Part shown: piece by piece, positions 47,897 to 56,217 of the stretch
How positions within the stretch are numbered: position 1 is the first letter of the stretch
How the letters are laid out: every line of letters starts with the position of its first letter
Assembly (NCBI RefSeq): GCF_009720835.1
Contig: NZ_WNKZ01000002.1
Span: 1 to 64,000 of the forward strand
Direction of reading: 5' to 3'
DNA length: 64,000 nt
Source: Pseudoduganella buxea
GTDB taxonomy: Bacteria > Pseudomonadota > Gammaproteobacteria > Burkholderiales > Burkholderiaceae_D
Translations under genes and position numbers: made by a program
The notes under the pieces: model-generated
What the model saw: only the letters and a program-made list of their open reading frames with translations
Database searches by the model: none
What the model was told of the DNA's origin: nothing

Positions 47897-48063
47897 TTGT
47901 GGCCGCCGCCGCCGCCCCAGCTGCCGCCGCTGCTGCCGGTGCTGGACGACCAGCTGCTGCCACCGCGGCTGCTGCTGCCGCCCGAGCCGTCGATGAGATT
48001 GGCCCAGCTGGCAATGGCCGACAGCACCGCGACGGCGAAGGCGTACATCATGAATTTATTCAT
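47893..48063 (-). CDS. Small Gly/Ser-rich membrane-anchored protein
   Basis: This 56-residue product begins MNKFMMYAFAVAVLSAIASW, a single hydrophobic segment that is either a signal or an anchor. A tail follows made of Gly, Ser and Trp (GGSSWSSSTGSSGGSWGGGG) ending HK. The stop overlaps the start of the SAM decarboxylase (ATGA) and the gene begins 6 bp after the DUF4178 stop, so it is a genuine operon member. No function is known; it could be a small membrane partner of the DUF350/SPFH proteins. Confidence 0.75.
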   Translation of the reverse strand: MNKFMMYAFAVAVLSAIASWANLIDGSGGSSSRGGSSWSSSTGSSGGSWGGGGGHK

Positions 48064-48069
48064 TGTCGC

Positions 48070-49536
48070 TCACCGTCGTTCGTTCAGCCAGTCGAGGAAA
48101 CGGGCGGGCAGGTACACCGCCGCCGACCCCAGCACCGTGTACAGGTAAGTGGCGCGGAAACCGAACACCAGGGGAATGGCGTTGATCAGCAACATGCCGA
48201 TGATGAACATGACGGCCACGTCGCGGTAGGTCCGGTCCGGCGCGTTGCCCCCCTTGGTGCGGGGCGCCGCCTTCTTCGCCTTCGCCTTCGGATCGAACCA
48301 CGCCTGCACCTGGTCATGGGCCACCGGCGTCGACTTCGACCACGTCAGCTCATGCGCCGTCAGCTCGGCCGCCAGGTGCACGCCGTTGCGCTCGAATTCG
48401 ACGATGCGCGTGGCGTCGCCCACCTGCACGCGCCAGTTGAAGGCGCCGGCGGCGAACGTCACCGTGGCGCGGTAGTCGTACTGCTGTTCGAAACGCACGC
48501 TGCCCAGTTGCGCCTTCTCGCCCTGCCAGCGGGGCCAGTCGTCCATCACCTGCGACTTGAACCAGCCGTCGTCCGTCTCTTCCAGCCACGTGAAGCCGCC
48601 GCGCGCGCCGTACAGCAGGTACTCGGTCCACGTCGAGCCCTCGTCGTCCATCCGGCGCATCACGCCGATAACGGTGATCTTCTGGTTGCCCAGCTTGCCC
48701 TCCGCACCCAGTTCCAGCGTGGTGCGAACGGCCTTCACCTTTTCGCCCGCCTGCAGCACCTGGGCCTGGGGACTGGCTGCATCGAGCTGGGCGCGGCAGG
48801 CCTTGCAGACCAGGCTTGCCGTCAGGCCGGGCAGATACTGGATGGCGTTGCCGCACGATGGGCAGGACAGCGCCGCAAGCTTGCCCCGGTAACGGCCCGC
48901 CGTTTGCAGGATGGTGTCGTCGTCGCGCAGCAGCTGGCACTTCAGGCCTTCCAGGGTGGCGGCTTTGCCGCCATACAGTTGCGGCGCGGCGCCGTCGGAG
49001 TAGTCCAGGGTGACGAAGGCCGTGCCCTGGCGCAGGTCGGCCACGCGGGCCTGCCAGCCGGCACCGACGATGAAAGGCAGCTCGCCCTGGCCGCCGACGC
49101 ATTCGGCCGTGCGCACGTCGGCGGCGGTGTAGCGCTCCGTGCCGATCTGGTATTCCTGGCCCGGGCGCAGGGTCTCGAAGGCGGGCAGGGAGGCAGGGGT
49201 GTCGCGCGCCGTCGTGACGGTGTACTGGCCCGACGCATCGGCCAGCCAGCCGCTGCTGCCGTCGTCGAACAGGATATGCCACTCGTTCCACATGCCGGCG
49301 TCGTAGCGCAGCTGCAGCCGGCCGACAACCGTGAAGCCGCGCTGGCCCCAGGTGCCGCTCGTGCCCAGCTGGATCGGCGAGTAATCCTCCAGCACCTCGG
49401 CGACCTTGCCCAGCTCGCGCACGGCCGCCGGGTCCTTGACGACGCCGGTGCGGCAGAATTCGCACACGGCCATGACGGACGCGTGGGAGCGAAAGCGCAC
49501 GCCGGCGCCGCAGCTGGGACAGGAAACGGTCAGCAA
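48070..49536 (-). CDS. Double DUF4178 zinc-ribbon membrane protein
   Basis: The 488-residue protein contains two similar halves. Each starts with a zinc ribbon (C6xxC9...C25xxC28 and C225xxC228...C244xxC247), each followed by a DUF4178 beta domain with WNEWHILFDDGSSGWLAD- and WTEYLLYGARGGFTWLEE-type repeats. Two hydrophobic segments close the protein (about 435-475). DUF4178 is of unknown function and recurs with SPFH, DUF350 and polyamine genes. Here it lies 12 bp downstream of the SPFH gene. A membrane scaffold or sensor role is inferred. Confidence 0.8.
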   Translation of the reverse strand: MLTVSCPSCGAGVRFRSHASVMAVCEFCRTGVVKDPAAVRELGKVAEVLEDYSPIQLGTSGTWGQRGFTVVGRLQLRYDAGMWNEWHILFDDGSSGWLADASGQYTVTTARDTPASLPAFETLRPGQEYQIGTERYTAADVRTAECVGGQGELPFIVGAGWQARVADLRQGTAFVTLDYSDGAAPQLYGGKAATLEGLKCQLLRDDDTILQTAGRYRGKLAALSCPSCGNAIQYLPGLTASLVCKACRAQLDAASPQAQVLQAGEKVKAVRTTLELGAEGKLGNQKITVIGVMRRMDDEGSTWTEYLLYGARGGFTWLEETDDGWFKSQVMDDWPRWQGEKAQLGSVRFEQQYDYRATVTFAAGAFNWRVQVGDATRIVEFERNGVHLAAELTAHELTWSKSTPVAHDQVQAWFDPKAKAKKAAPRTKGGNAPDRTYRDVAVMFIIGMLLINAIPLVFGFRATYLYTVLGSAAVYLPARFLDWLNERR

Positions 49537-49548
49537 ATCAGGCCAGTC

Positions 49549-50592
49549 TTAGCCGATCAGCTTTTTCAGCAGCTCGGCCTTGGTGCCGTCGTAGTCGGCC
49601 GCGGAGATCAGGCCCTTGTCCAGCAGGCCCTTGAGTTTTTCCAGGCGTGCCTCGATCGAGTCCTCGGCCGGCGCGGCAGCGACTGGCGCCACGGCGGCTT
49701 GCGGCGCGGCGGGCGTCAGGGAAGCACCGACCGCCTGGCCCATGGCCTGGCCGATCGTCACGCCCGCGCCCAGGCCGGCGCCGATGCCGGCGATGCCGCC
49801 TTCGTTCTGGGCCGCCAGCGGAATGGCCGTCGCCGTCTGGTAGCGGGTGAAGCCCGTCATCTTGTCCGAGGACAGGCTGCCCTTCATGCCGGCGGCGATG
49901 CGCTCGTCCAGCGCGGCCTGCAGTTCCTCGGGCAGGCTGACGCTGGCCACGTTGAATTCGTCCAGCGCGATGCCGTAGCGGGCGAAGGCGTCGGCCAGGT
50001 CGCCCTTGACCTCCTGCGCCATCAGGGCCTGGTTGGCCGCCATGTCGAGGAAGGCCACGTTCGAGCCGCCCAGCGAGCTGGCCATCGTCGCCAGCAGGAT
50101 GCCGCGCAGCTGGTCCTCGACCTCGTCGCGCGTATAGGCCGCGCGCGTGCCGCTGATCTCCGTGAAGAACTTGCGGGCGTCGGCCACGCGATACGAATAC
50201 ATGCCGAAGGCGCGCACGCGGATCATGTCGAAATCCTTGTCGCGGATCGTGATCGGCTGCGGCGTACCCCACTTGCGGCCCGTCTGCACGCGCGTGCTGA
50301 AGAAGTAGACGTCGGACTTGAACGGCGCGTCGAACAGCTTGTCCCAGTTTTTCAGGTTGGTCAGCACCGGCAGCGTCTGCGTCGTCAGCTTGTGGGTGCC
50401 GGGGCCGAACACGTCGGCGATCTGGCCTTCGTTGACGAACACGGCCACCTGCGATTCACGCACCACCAGCACGCCGCCGTTCTGGATCTCGAAGTCCTGC
50501 ATCGGGTAGCGCCAGGCCAGCACGCCTTCCTCGTCCTCGTTCCATTGCAGGACGTCGATAAACTGCTTCTTGATAAAGCTGCCGATACTCAT
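49549..50592 (-). CDS. SPFH-domain (virion-core-like) protein with SHOCT domain
   Basis: The 347-residue protein begins MSIGSFIKKQFIDVLQWNED and carries an SPFH/Band-7-like domain of the YdjI/virion-core type (about 20-255). A Gly/Ala-rich linker (about 265-310) and a C-terminal SHOCT helix pair (LEKLKGLLDKGLISAADYDG) follow. GGAGG precedes the ATG. Such proteins oligomerise on membranes. It is the second cistron of the operon, between DUF350 and DUF4178 genes. No membrane helix is evident, so association may be peripheral. Confidence 0.82.
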   Translation of the reverse strand: MSIGSFIKKQFIDVLQWNEDEEGVLAWRYPMQDFEIQNGGVLVVRESQVAVFVNEGQIADVFGPGTHKLTTQTLPVLTNLKNWDKLFDAPFKSDVYFFSTRVQTGRKWGTPQPITIRDKDFDMIRVRAFGMYSYRVADARKFFTEISGTRAAYTRDEVEDQLRGILLATMASSLGGSNVAFLDMAANQALMAQEVKGDLADAFARYGIALDEFNVASVSLPEELQAALDERIAAGMKGSLSSDKMTGFTRYQTATAIPLAAQNEGGIAGIGAGLGAGVTIGQAMGQAVGASLTPAAPQAAVAPVAAAPAEDSIEARLEKLKGLLDKGLISAADYDGTKAELLKKLIG

Positions 50593-50620
50593 GGGGTGCC
50601 TCCGGACGAATTGGGGTGTT

Positions 50621-51007
50621 TTATGAAACGCAGGCGGCATTGATGCCGCCGATGGCCAGGGCGATGGCGCCGAGCAGGCCGCCGAAGGCGCTGTTGCCGG
50701 ATTCGATCTGGTCCTTCGCATTTTTCAAGGTGCGCGAAGCGATGGCATAGGCCAGTGCCTGCACGATCATGGCGCCGAAGGCCCAGGCGAAGAATTCCTG
50801 GTAATTGCGGGTGTGCAGCAGGCTCGACGCAATCGTCAGCGAGAAGCCCAGCAGGGCGCCGCCCAGCGACAGCATGGCCGCGTGGTTGCCCTGGCGGATC
50901 AGCAGCACTTCATCGTACGGCGTCATCCACGTGTAGGCGCGAAAGAATACGGCCAGCAGCGCGGCGGCCAGAAACAGGTGAATCAGGTAATTGGCGACGG
51001 CGTACAC
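50621..51007 (-). CDS. DUF350 (YjfL-type) inner-membrane protein
   Basis: From a GTG at 51005-51007 the 128-residue product reads VYAVANYLIHLFLAAALLAV with four hydrophobic segments in two pairs. The family motif TPYDEVLLIRQGNHAAMLSL and GGALLGFSLTIASSL follow. A TTG at 51031 is an alternative start but sits on a likely -10 element (TATAAT, 51035-51040). DUF350 proteins are predicted membrane components co-occurring with polyamine-modifying and PspA-type stress genes. It is the first gene of the minus-strand operon. Confidence 0.8.
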   Translation of the reverse strand: MYAVANYLIHLFLAAALLAVFFRAYTWMTPYDEVLLIRQGNHAAMLSLGGALLGFSLTIASSLLHTRNYQEFFAWAFGAMIVQALAYAIASRTLKNAKDQIESGNSAFGGLLGAIALAIGGINAACVS

Positions 51008-51063
51008 GATGATCCCGTTTTTATCTCGCAATGAATTATAGTAGCTGGCTTGCCGGTAAAAAG

Positions 51064-51100
51064 ATATTACGCAGCATATTAAGCGAAAGATATTAAGCGA
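51064..51100. promoter_or_regulatory. Direct repeats in the divergent promoter of the polyamine module
   Basis: ATATTAAGCGA occurs at 51076-51086 and 51090-51100, with a partial copy (ATATTACGC) at 51064. The 104-bp intergenic region separates the two arms of the module, so these may be operators for both; they end 11 bp before the aminopropyltransferase ATG. Confidence 0.45.
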
Positions 51101-51111
51101 TAAAGCCCGCG

Positions 51112-52632
51112 ATGAACAAAAAGATTCTGATCCTCTCCGTATTCGTCGTCGCATCGTGCGGACTGGCTTATGAACTGATAGCCGGCGCCTTGGCCAGCTA
51201 CCTGCTGGGCGATTCGATCCTGCAGTTCTCCACCATTATCGGCTGCTACCTGTTCGCCATGGGCGTCGGCGCCCACCTGGCGCAGTACGTGAAGGATGAA
51301 GACGTGCTGTCGCGCTTCGTCGACATCGAACTGGCCGTCGGCCTGATCGGCGGCGTCTCGGCCGCGCTGCTGTTCCTCACCTTCTCCTGGGCCGCCGCAC
51401 CATTCCGGCTGATGCTGTACGTGATCGTCTTCCTCGTCGGCGTCTGCGTCGGCATGGAAGTGCCGCTGGTGATGCGGGCGCTGAACGCGCGCCAGACGGC
51501 GTTCTCGGAACTGGTCAGCCGCGTGCTGACCTTCGACTACCTGGGCGCGCTGGCCGTGTCGCTGCTGTTCCCGCTGGTGCTGGCGCCGCACCTGGGCCTG
51601 GTGCGTTCGGGCTTCCTGTTCGGCATGCTCAATATCGGAGTGGCCTTGTGGACCATCTACGTCTTCCGCGCCGAGCTGACGGAACTGACCGGCCGCACCT
51701 TGCGCGCCTGCGCCGTGCTGGCGGTATTGATGTTCGGCTTCGCCGGCGCCGACCGGCTGACGCACTGGGGCGAGCATGGCCTGTTCGGCGACGAGATCGT
51801 GTATGCCACCAGCACGCCCTACCAGCGCCTCGTCATCACGCGCTGGAAGGACGACCTGCGCCTGTACATCAACGGCAACCTGCAGTTCTCCTCGCGCGAC
51901 GAGTACCGTTACCACGAGGCCCTGGTGCACCCGGCGCTGGCGGCGCTGCCGTGGGCCAAGCGGGTGCTGGTGCTGGGCGGCGGCGATGGCCTGGCGCTGC
52001 GCGAAGTGCTGCGCTACCGCCATATCGAACATGTCACTGTCGTCGACCTGGACCCGGCCATGACGGCCGCCTTCACCCAGCGCGAGGAACTGCGCCGCCT
52101 GAACCACGACAGCTTCCACGACCGGCGCGTGAAGGTCGTCAATGCCGATGCGGCGATCTGGCTGCAGCAGCCGGAGCAGGCCGACGCCATGTTCGATGCC
52201 GTCATCGTCGACTTCCCCGACCCGTCCAGCTTCGCGCTGGGCAAGCTGTACTCGGTGCCGTTCTACGGCATATTGAAAAAACACCTGGCCGCCAAGGGCA
52301 TCGTCGTGGTGCAATCGACGTCGCCGTTCTTTGCGCCGCACGCCTACTGGACCGTCAACGCCACCCTGCGCGATGTGGGCATGCGCACCTGGCCCTACCA
52401 CGCCTACGTGCCGTCGTTCGGCGAGTGGGGTTTCATCCTCGCGTCGCCGCAGCTGAACTACCAGCCGCCCGCGTCCTACCCGCTGCCGCTGCGCTTCCTG
52501 AACGGGCAGACCACGCGCGAAATGTTCGTCTTCCCGCCGGACATGCAGCCGCTGCCGATGGCGCCGAACCGGCTGAACACCCAGTCGCTGGTGCACGAGT
52601 TCGAGCAGGACTGGCGCCGCACGATCCGCTGA
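51112..52632 (+). CDS. Membrane-fused polyamine aminopropyltransferase (spermidine synthase-like)
   Basis: The 506-residue protein has an N-terminal membrane domain of about seven hydrophobic segments (1-215), then a spermidine synthase fold. That fold has VLGGGDGLALREVLRY near 288 for the decarboxylated-SAM site, DLDPAMT and the catalytic-region Asp pair D367/D370 in VIVDFPDPSSFALGKLYS. The usual DSSDP is replaced by DFPDP. The fusion suggests aminopropylation at the membrane face. Its stop overlaps the start of the flavoprotein gene, and SAM decarboxylase lies in the divergent operon. Confidence 0.87.
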   Translation: MNKKILILSVFVVASCGLAYELIAGALASYLLGDSILQFSTIIGCYLFAMGVGAHLAQYVKDEDVLSRFVDIELAVGLIGGVSAALLFLTFSWAAAPFRLMLYVIVFLVGVCVGMEVPLVMRALNARQTAFSELVSRVLTFDYLGALAVSLLFPLVLAPHLGLVRSGFLFGMLNIGVALWTIYVFRAELTELTGRTLRACAVLAVLMFGFAGADRLTHWGEHGLFGDEIVYATSTPYQRLVITRWKDDLRLYINGNLQFSSRDEYRYHEALVHPALAALPWAKRVLVLGGGDGLALREVLRYRHIEHVTVVDLDPAMTAAFTQREELRRLNHDSFHDRRVKVVNADAAIWLQQPEQADAMFDAVIVDFPDPSSFALGKLYSVPFYGILKKHLAAKGIVVVQSTSPFFAPHAYWTVNATLRDVGMRTWPYHAYVPSFGEWGFILASPQLNYQPPASYPLPLRFLNGQTTREMFVFPPDMQPLPMAPNRLNTQSLVHEFEQDWRRTIR

Positions 52633-54248
52633 TGCAGCGCCGCACCTTCCTCTTCGGCGCCGCCGCCGGCACGGCCGCTGCCGCCAGCGTGGCGGGCTGG
52701 CGCCACCTGCACGAAGTCACGCCCGCCATCCACGCGCCGGGGCGGGAGCTGGGCCACTACCTGCGCGACCGCAGCCTGGTGCCGGCGCCGGTACAAATCA
52801 TCGAGACCGATATCGCCATCCTCGGCGCCGGCATGGCGGGGCTGACGGCGGCATGGCAGTTGCGCCGCGCCGGCCATGACGACTTCCTGCTGGTGGACGG
52901 CCCCGAACCGTTCGGCAATGCCGCCGGCGGCCGGCATGGCGACCTGGCCTACCCCACCGGCGCGCACTACCTGCCGTTGCCGTCGCGCGACTGCGCGCAC
53001 GTGCGCGACATCCTGGCCGACCTGGGCATCCTGCTGCGCGATCCGCACGGCGAGCGGCCCACCTACGACGAGCGCTTCATCCTGCACGCGCCGGAAGAAC
53101 GCCTGCTGCGCGACGGCCGCTGGCACGAGGGCATCGTGCCGCACGCAGGCGTGCCGGCGCCGGAGCTGGCCGAGCACCGGCGCTTCTTCGCCGAGATGGC
53201 GCAGCTGCGCACCCTGCGCGGCGCCGACGGCCGGCGCGTGTTCACCTTGCCCAGCAGCCTGTGCTCGCGCGACCCGGCCTGGCTGGCGCTGGACACGCTG
53301 ACCATGCGCCAGTGGCTCGGGCAGCAGGGTTATCGCTCGCCCACCTTGTACTGGTACGTGGATTACTGCTGCCGCGACGACTACGGCGCCACGGCGGAGC
53401 GGGTTTCCGCCTGGGCCGGCCTGCATTACTTCTGCGCGCGCGGCGGCGAGGCGGCGAATGCGGCCGACGGCGCCTGGCTGACGTGGCCGGGCGGCCTGCA
53501 ACCGCTGGCCGAAGGCCTGCTGGAACGGGCGCGGGCCCGCCGCCTGGCCGGCGCCGCCGTCTCCGTACGCACCGTCGGCGACCGGGTCGAGGCGCTGTGC
53601 TGCACGCTGGAGGGCGGCAAGCCGCGCAGCACTCTGGTGCGGGCGCGCAAGGTCATCTGCGCGATGCCCCTCTTCGTCGCCAGCCGCGTGGTGGAGAACA
53701 TCGGCCGCTTCGGCTTCGACCCGGCCAGCCACCTGCCCGCGACCGCGCCGTGGCTGGTGACGAACTACCTGCTGCGGGGCTTCCCGGCCGAGCTGCCGGA
53801 AGCGCCCCTATCGTGGGACAACATGGTCTACCGGGACGGCGGCGGCCCGAACCTGGGCTATGTCGTCTCGACCCACCAGGACATCCGCGTCGCCCCGCCC
53901 GCCCGCACCGTCTTCACGACGTATGCGGCGCTGTCCGACCGCACGCCGCTGGACGGACGCCGCTGGCTGCAGACGGCCAGTCCGGACGAGCTGCTGGCGC
54001 TGGCCGGCGCCGACCTGCACGCTGCCTACGGCAGCGGGATCGACCGCCATATCGAGCGGGCCGACATCACCTTGCGCGCGCACGCCATGGCGATCCCCCT
54101 GCCGGGCTTTCGCACCAATGCCGGGCTGGCGGCCTTGCGCGACGCCGATGGCCCGGTCCTGTTCGCGCATGCCGACTTGTCCGGTTTTTCCGTGTTCGAG
54201 GAGGCGTCGTGGTGGGGCGTGCAGGCGGCGCTGCGGGCCATGGGCTAG
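52632..54248 (+). CDS. Tat-exported FAD-dependent amine-oxidase-like protein
   Basis: The 538-residue protein begins MQRRTFLFGAAAGTAAAASV, a twin-arginine-type signal. It has the FAD motif DIAILGAGMAGLTAAWQLRRAG (GAGMAG about 65-70), LTWPGGLQPLAEGL and a C-terminal GPVLFAHADLSGFSVFEEA segment that fits the amine oxidase/protoporphyrinogen oxidase-like FAD closure. Its start overlaps the aminopropyltransferase stop (TGATG), so they act together. A polyamine or a polyamine-conjugated product is the likely substrate, possibly outside the cytoplasm. Confidence 0.82.
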   Translation: MQRRTFLFGAAAGTAAAASVAGWRHLHEVTPAIHAPGRELGHYLRDRSLVPAPVQIIETDIAILGAGMAGLTAAWQLRRAGHDDFLLVDGPEPFGNAAGGRHGDLAYPTGAHYLPLPSRDCAHVRDILADLGILLRDPHGERPTYDERFILHAPEERLLRDGRWHEGIVPHAGVPAPELAEHRRFFAEMAQLRTLRGADGRRVFTLPSSLCSRDPAWLALDTLTMRQWLGQQGYRSPTLYWYVDYCCRDDYGATAERVSAWAGLHYFCARGGEAANAADGAWLTWPGGLQPLAEGLLERARARRLAGAAVSVRTVGDRVEALCCTLEGGKPRSTLVRARKVICAMPLFVASRVVENIGRFGFDPASHLPATAPWLVTNYLLRGFPAELPEAPLSWDNMVYRDGGGPNLGYVVSTHQDIRVAPPARTVFTTYAALSDRTPLDGRRWLQTASPDELLALAGADLHAAYGSGIDRHIERADITLRAHAMAIPLPGFRTNAGLAALRDADGPVLFAHADLSGFSVFEEASWWGVQAALRAMG

Positions 54249-54276
54249 CGAAGGCGGTAACGGCGGCCTCGCCGGT

Positions 54277-54609
54277 TCACGACGCGGGCGACGCCTTCAG
54301 CCCGACGATGCCGACAAAGATCAAGGCCATGAACAGCAGGCGCGGCGCCGACACGTGCTCGGCGAAGCAGACGATGCCGACCAGCGTGACGCCGACGGCC
54401 CCGATGCCCGTCCACACGGCATAGGCCAGGCCCAGGGGCAGCGCGCGCACGGCCGTGGCAAGCAGGTAGATGCTGGCGAAGGCGGCCAGCACCGCCAGCA
54501 CGCTGGGTGTGGGGCGGGTCCAGCCGTCGGAGGATTTCAACGCAAAGGCCATGGCGATTTCCAGCACGCCGGCCGCCAGCACCAGCGCCCACGCGGCCAG
54601 GCTAGACAC
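54277..54609 (-). CDS. Small multidrug resistance (SMR) transporter, Gdx/SugE-like
   Basis: The 110-residue protein starts from GTG (VSSLAAWALVLAAGVLEIAM) with GGAGG upstream inside the GST gene. It has four membrane helices, the essential Glu17 in GVLEIAMAFALK, and the SDGWTRPTPS loop that favours the guanidinium-exporter (Gdx/SugE) branch over EmrE. The gene overlaps the GST stop, so it is translated from the same mRNA. Substrate specificity is inferred; no guanidine riboswitch was seen. Confidence 0.8.
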   Translation of the reverse strand: MSSLAAWALVLAAGVLEIAMAFALKSSDGWTRPTPSVLAVLAAFASIYLLATAVRALPLGLAYAVWTGIGAVGVTLVGIVCFAEHVSAPRLLFMALIFVGIVGLKASPAS

Positions 54610-55225
54610 GGGTCGCCTCCGTTGTCTTCTGCAAGCCGCGCCGCACTGCCTCGCGCGCGCCCAGCCGTTGCAGCCAGTCTTGCACGCGGGGGTAGTCGCC
54701 GATGGCGATGCCCAGCTCTTCGTGGGTCGCGAGCCACGGGTAGAAGGCGATGTCGGCCACCGTGTAGCCGTCGCCAGCGATATGGCGCGATGCGGCCAAC
54801 CGGCTGTCGATGACGCCGTAGAGGCGCTGCGTCTCGCGCGTGTAGCGGGCCAGCGCCAGGGCATCGCGTTCGGGCGTGGCATGCCGGAACCACCACAGTT
54901 GTCCCAGCATGGGCCCCACGCTGGCGGCCTGCAGGAACAGCCATTGCAGCACCGTGTCGCGTCCTGGCGCATCGGTGGGCATCAGCCGGCCCGTCGCTTC
55001 GGCCAGGTGGAACAGGATGGCGCCCGATTCGAACAGCGCGCACCCGCTGGCCTCGTCGACCAGCACGGGGATCTTGCCGTTCGGGTTCAGGCCCTGGAAA
55101 GCCGGTGCGTGCTGCTCGCCGGCCGCCAGGTCGACCGCGCGGATGCGGTATTCCAGGTCCAGCTCCTCGAGCGCGATGGGAATCTTCCGGCCATTGGGGG
55201 TGTCGGCAAGGTAGGCGGTGTACAT
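54602..55225 (-). CDS. Glutathione S-transferase family protein
   Basis: The 207-residue protein begins MYTAYLADTPNGRKIPIALE and has a thioredoxin-like N-terminal domain (1-85, LNPNGKIPVLVDE with the cis-Pro) and an all-helical C-terminal domain (95-200, IAGDGYTVADIAFYPWL). TPNG resembles the Ser/Cys catalytic region of nu/YghU-like or YfcG-like GSTs with disulphide-bond reductase activity. AAGGAGCTCACTC precedes the ATG. It is divergent from a LysR gene and coupled to the SMR gene. Confidence 0.88.
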   Translation of the reverse strand: MYTAYLADTPNGRKIPIALEELDLEYRIRAVDLAAGEQHAPAFQGLNPNGKIPVLVDEASGCALFESGAILFHLAEATGRLMPTDAPGRDTVLQWLFLQAASVGPMLGQLWWFRHATPERDALALARYTRETQRLYGVIDSRLAASRHIAGDGYTVADIAFYPWLATHEELGIAIGDYPRVQDWLQRLGAREAVRRGLQKTTEATRV

Positions 55226-55323
55226 GAGTGAGCTCCTTCATTGAGAAGGGTCCAGCGTAGCCTGTGCAACAATGACGAACAATTCCCTGTCGCCGCATAA
55301 CGTTTGTCCATTTTTGCACAGCC

Positions 55324-56208
55324 ATGAACTGGGACGATTACCGCTATTTCCTTGCTGTCGCCGCGACCGGATCGCTGTCGGCCGCCGCGCGCCGGCTGGG
55401 CCAGAGCCATTCCACTGTGCTGCGCCGGCTGGACAAGCTGGAAACCGTGCTGGACGCCCGGCTGTTCGAGCGCTTCCAGAACGGCTACGTGCTGACGGCT
55501 GCCGGCGACGAACTGCTGGCGCTGCTGGCGCCGCTGGACGACGGCATGAACGACGTCGCCCGGCAGATGAGCGGTCGCAATGCCGCGCTGCAGGGCACGA
55601 TCCGCGTCACTACCACCGACACCTTGCTGGAAGCGCTGCTGCTGCCGGCGCTGGCCGAGTTTCGGCGCCACCATCCCGGCATCGCGCTGCAGGTCACGGT
55701 CGACAACAGTTTTTTGAATTTGACGCGGCGCGAGGCGGACGTCGCCATCCGCCCGTCGAACACGCCGCCGGACCGGCTGGCGGGCCGCAAGCTGGGCACC
55801 GTGCGCACGGCGCCCTATGCGTCGAGGGCTTATCTGGAGAGGGTCGAAGGCGGAGGCCCGCACGGTGGCGATTGGGCGAAGCACGACTGGGTCGCGCCGG
55901 ACGATGCATTGGCCCACCTGGCCCAGGCGCGCTGGCTGCGCGAGCACGTGCCACCGGAACGCACGGCCTTGAGCGTCGATTCGCTGGTCGGCATGACCGC
56001 TGCGGTGGCGGCGGGCCTCGGCGCCGGCATGCTGCTTTGCCTGCTGGCGGACACCCGGCCCGATCTCGTGCAACTGGCGCCACCCGTGCCCGCGCTGGAC
56101 ACGGACGTGTGGGTCCTGACCCATCCCGACCTGCGCCGGGTCAACCGCATCCGCACGTTCACGGAGTTCCTGTACACCCGCCTGGCCGGGCAGGGGCCGT
56201 TGGCGTGA
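55324..56208 (+). CDS. LysR-family transcriptional regulator
   Basis: The 294-residue protein starts MNWDDYRYFLAVAATGSLSA, with a winged helix-turn-helix (AAARRLGQSHSTVLRRLDKLE) and an effector domain. This opening (WDDYRYFLAV) is typical of the LysR group often found with oxidoreductase or GST genes. The divergent GST-SMR operon is the likely target because of the 98-bp shared intergenic region. Confidence 0.9.
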   Translation: MNWDDYRYFLAVAATGSLSAAARRLGQSHSTVLRRLDKLETVLDARLFERFQNGYVLTAAGDELLALLAPLDDGMNDVARQMSGRNAALQGTIRVTTTDTLLEALLLPALAEFRRHHPGIALQVTVDNSFLNLTRREADVAIRPSNTPPDRLAGRKLGTVRTAPYASRAYLERVEGGGPHGGDWAKHDWVAPDDALAHLAQARWLREHVPPERTALSVDSLVGMTAAVAAGLGAGMLLCLLADTRPDLVQLAPPVPALDTDVWVLTHPDLRRVNRIRTFTEFLYTRLAGQGPLA

Positions 56209-56217
56209 GCGTGAGCG

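Noticed and set aside
47899-50643. 914-codon open frame on the plus strand opposite the SPFH and DUF4178 genes
   Set aside because: Spans three real minus-strand genes, with a repetitive Gly/Arg/His/Gln-rich product and no recognisable domain; an antisense shadow.
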